NCBI GenBank assembly: GCA_942492735.1
Contig: OW818648.1
Span: 2,046,001 to 2,110,000, forward strand
Length of the DNA: 64,000 bases
Direction of reading: 5' to 3'
Source of the DNA: Sporobacter sp942492735
GTDB lineage: Bacteria > Bacillota > Clostridia > Oscillospirales > Oscillospiraceae
Within the stretch, counting starts at the first letter, position 1. Every line of letters begins with the position of its first letter. The notes beneath the pieces are model-generated. The model was not told the DNA's origin. It saw only the letters and a program-made list of their open reading frames with translations, and made no database searches. Of the stretch, positions 61,731 through 64,000 are shown in pieces. Position numbers and translations under genes: made by a program.

Positions 61731-64000
61731 CTATATCTGTATATCTGTCCTTTTGATGAGGTCATTCTGCAGACCGCTGTGCAGCTCTACGAAATAGGCG
61801 GAGAAGCCGGCGACACGGACGACAAGGTCCTTGTAATCACCAGGCTTTACCTGCGCGTCGCGTAAAATTTCCGAGCTGATGACATTAAACTGAACCTGCA
61901 TGCCGCCCATTTCAAAGAAGGCCTCGACAAATTGACGCAGCTTTTCTATACCGTCATCACCCTGGACACAGCTTGGGTGGAACTTCATGGTGAACTGCAT
62001 CCCGTTGTCATACTGCCAGGGGTGCAGCGCGGCAATAGACCTGGCGACGCCCGTCGGGCCATTTCTGTCGCAGGCCTGCGACGGGGAAGCGCCGTCAGAT
62101 GTCGGCTCTCCGGCCTTTCGGCCATTCGGCGTGGCACCGGTTGCCATCCCAAACAAGATGTGGAAGCCCGCCGTATAGGCACCCGCCCTGTAGCCGCCGC
62201 GCGGGCCGCTAAACGTTTTAACCTTCGCGGTATACAGGTCGGATACGAAGCTCGCCAGCTCGTCAGCATAGGGGTCACCGTTGCCAAAGTGGGGAACCTC
62301 GTTGATGGCGCGTTGACGCAGGTCTTCGCAGCCCTCCCAGTTCGCTTTGATCGCGTCAAGCAGCGCGCGGCCTGTGCAGAGCTTTTTGTCGAATACCAAA
62401 TATTTGATCGCCGCAAGGCTGTCGATGCATGTTCCGAGCGCGACAATCACGTTGCCTGTCGAATTATACTTCGCGCCGCCTGTCATCAAATCGCGGCCGT
62501 TTTCCATGCAGCCGTCCATCGTGGCGGAGGCCATCGGCAGAGGCACCTTCGGATTTCCAACGTACTCCGTCAGATTGTTGAATGTCAGAAACCAGTCCAT
62601 AAAGTAATTCAGCTGCTTTTTAAAGGCCTCTTTGACATCGTCAAAGGACGTCATGTCGGACAGGAATCCCGAGTGCACGCCGCCCTGCTGATCCGACACA
62701 ATGTTTTTGCCGTCGTTTATCGCCTGAAGGACGAGGTTGGCGCTGTTCATGAACGATTTTGAAAACGGACCCGAGACATTGGCGAACTCGCAGCCTGAAC
62801 CGCTGAGCTCAACGCACCCGATAACACAGAAATTGCGCGCATCCTCCTTCGTCAATCCATTTTTATGCAGCATATCGATAACGAGGTCCGCATTGTCAAG
62901 CGTCGGATTTCCGCCGACCAGCCGTGACGTCTCAATACCGGCTTCCCAGAGCGCTTTTGGCGAATCCTTGTGCAGGCAGAGCGACATCGTCGGGTCGTGG
63001 AGCTTCAGCCGGGCAATGGCTTGAAGCGTCATGTAGGTCACTTTGTTTGTGGCGTCGGACCCGTCCTTTTTGCGTCCGCTGATTGTCAGGCGCATGTTGC
63101 CCGTGTAAGCACCGGCAATGACGGCGGCCGTGCCCGGCATGCCCGACATGACACCGGCGACCTTCAGGCAGAAGCAGTCGACAAGCTCCTGCGCTTCTTC
63201 TTTTGTGATACTGCCACTCTTCAAATCGGCATCGAGGTATTCGCCGAGGTGCTGATCAAACCGGCCGATTGTCTGGCCGCCGAAGGTGCCCTCAAGGCAT
63301 AGAATCAGATGGTAGAGGAACACCGCCTGTATGGCGTCGCGGAAATTTCGCGCTGGCTTTTCCATAATCCAGCCCAGCGTATCAGACATGATGAGGAGCT
63401 CCTGCCGGCGTTTGCCGTCAGGCAGCGCGTCGGCCTGCTGTTTAGCCTCGGCCGCGAGCCGCTTTGAGAAAATGATCGCTGCGTCGCAGCAAATTTCCAC
63501 AGCCTTGTAGAAATAATATTTTTCCGCATCGTTTCCACAGATGTTGCCGCGCAGCGCGTCAAGTCTTTCCTGCGCATCTTTCCTGATGGCGCCGAGACCC
63601 TTCGTCAGCAGCTTTTCGTAATTGGCGTTGAAATGCCCGTGATGCGCAGCGAACATCAGCGGAGCATAGGGTATGACGTTGGCCGTTGCGATGGCATCGA
63701 GCTCCTCCGGCATGGTGAACTGCAGATACGACGAGTGATTCTTGTCCTCCCAGTAATCGGTGAAGGATAGCAGGTGCTCACGGTCTTCTTGTGATAAATT
63801 GAATCGTCCTTCAGCTAATGTACGGTTGTCGAAAGTGCCGTTCTCGAGTTCGCCCGGCAGCCAGCCCATACCGGAGTATTCGACAGCAAAGACGGCGCCT
63901 CTGTAATATTTGCCGCTGTTACCGGTAATCAGCTCCTCATCCTCAATCCGCACGGACATCTTACTGAGGATTTCATGCAGCGCCTTTGCGCGCCGTATGA
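61731..64000 (-). CDS. Second glycyl-radical enzyme, cut at its 5' end by the window edge
   Basis: Over 750 residues are visible. The radical glycine lies in VRVAGFSAYF near the C-terminus and the thiyl cysteine in VIGCVELSGSG, with glutamate two residues on, the standard GCVE form. Codons before the ATG at 63959 remain open and encode RAKALHEILSK, typical of the family N-terminus, so the true start lies beyond 64000. It is clearly paralogous to 58184-60628 but differs in the active-site strand. It precedes the SDR by 39 bases and is transcribed first, so the operon promoter and perhaps the activase gene lie to the right of the window. Confidence 0.88.
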   Translation of the reverse strand, partial: IRRAKALHEILSKMSVRIEDEELITGNSGKYYRGAVFAVEYSGMGWLPGELENGTFDNRTLAEGRFNLSQEDREHLLSFTDYWEDKNHSSYLQFTMPEELDAIATANVIPYAPLMFAAHHGHFNANYEKLLTKGLGAIRKDAQERLDALRGNICGNDAEKYYFYKAVEICCDAAIIFSKRLAAEAKQQADALPDGKRRQELLIMSDTLGWIMEKPARNFRDAIQAVFLYHLILCLEGTFGGQTIGRFDQHLGEYLDADLKSGSITKEEAQELVDCFCLKVAGVMSGMPGTAAVIAGAYTGNMRLTISGRKKDGSDATNKVTYMTLQAIARLKLHDPTMSLCLHKDSPKALWEAGIETSRLVGGNPTLDNADLVIDMLHKNGLTKEDARNFCVIGCVELSGSGCEFANVSGPFSKSFMNSANLVLQAINDGKNIVSDQQGGVHSGFLSDMTSFDDVKEAFKKQLNYFMDWFLTFNNLTEYVGNPKVPLPMASATMDGCMENGRDLMTGGAKYNSTGNVIVALGTCIDSLAAIKYLVFDKKLCTGRALLDAIKANWEGCEDLRQRAINEVPHFGNGDPYADELASFVSDLYTAKVKTFSGPRGGYRAGAYTAGFHILFGMATGATPNGRKAGEPTSDGASPSQACDRNGPTGVARSIAALHPWQYDNGMQFTMKFHPSCVQGDDGIEKLRQFVEAFFEMGGMQVQFNVISSEILRDAQVKPGDYKDLVVRVAGFSAYFVELHSGLQNDLIKRTDIQI

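Overview
The window looks like a chromosomal segment of an anaerobic, spore-former-type Firmicute (class Clostridia). The signs are a selenium-type xanthine dehydrogenase/YgfK cluster, glycyl-radical enzymes, a CpsB/CpsC/CpsD tyrosine-phosphorylation capsule system, an S-layer-homology (SLH) protein, an LPXTG-type surface protein, and strong AGGAGG-type ribosome binding sites. I cannot support a genus. No tRNA, rRNA or CRISPR array was recognised.

Layout. (1) 1-11.2 kb, + strand: a purine/N-heterocycle catabolic cluster. It holds ssnA, ygfK, a fused [2Fe-2S]/molybdopterin hydroxylase, a second molybdopterin subunit, a [2Fe-2S] subunit and an FAD subunit, and ends at a strong terminator. Its gene gaps carry MITE-like repeats: two inverted copies of a 132-bp element and one 155-bp element with 26-bp terminal inverted repeats. 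(2) 11.4-13.8 kb: two paralogous exported proteins of an unrecognised family, the second carrying copper-amine-oxidase-type stalk repeats. (3) 14-29.2 kb: a first exopolysaccharide locus with CpsB phosphatase, initiating sugar transferase, CpsC/CpsD on the opposite strand, several glycosyltransferases, acyltransferases, a radical SAM/SPASM protein, a Wzy-like polymerase, a PIG-L deacetylase, a pyruvyltransferase and a Wzx flippase fused to an acyltransferase. (4) 29.2-35.3 kb, - strand: two paralogous beta-helix proteins with different N-termini, separated by a complete IS21-family element. (5) 36-39.7 kb: a large SLH surface protein with five near-identical 77-residue Ig-like repeats. (6) 39.9-50.8 kb: a second glycan locus. 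It opens with an unusual ACP / PP-loop ATPase / AMP-ligase / asparagine-synthetase cassette and continues with a glycosyltransferase, two pyruvyltransferases, a second flippase and an FrhB-like iron-sulfur protein. (7) 51-54.6 kb: an LL-DAP-type aminotransferase, a REP-associated tyrosine transposase between 19-bp perfect inverted repeats, a QueG-like iron-sulfur protein and a small unknown protein. (8) 54.7-55.7 kb, - strand: an LPXTG-type protein preceded by a convincing c-di-GMP-I (GEMM) riboswitch and an intrinsic terminator. (9) 56-64 kb, - strand: a catabolic cluster of two glycyl-radical enzymes (one cut by the window edge), an SDR with an altered catalytic motif, and two URO-D-superfamily methyltransferase-like proteins.

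How it fits together. The middle 40 kb is a cell-surface region: two glycan assembly lines, SLH and LPXTG proteins, and beta-helix proteins, at least one under second-messenger control. It is flanked by two anaerobic catabolic clusters. The two best candidates for undescribed biology are the glycyl-radical/URO-D/SDR cluster at the right end and the ACP/AMP-ligase/amidotransferase cassette at 39.9-44.6 kb. All functions are read from motifs and context; no database search was possible.
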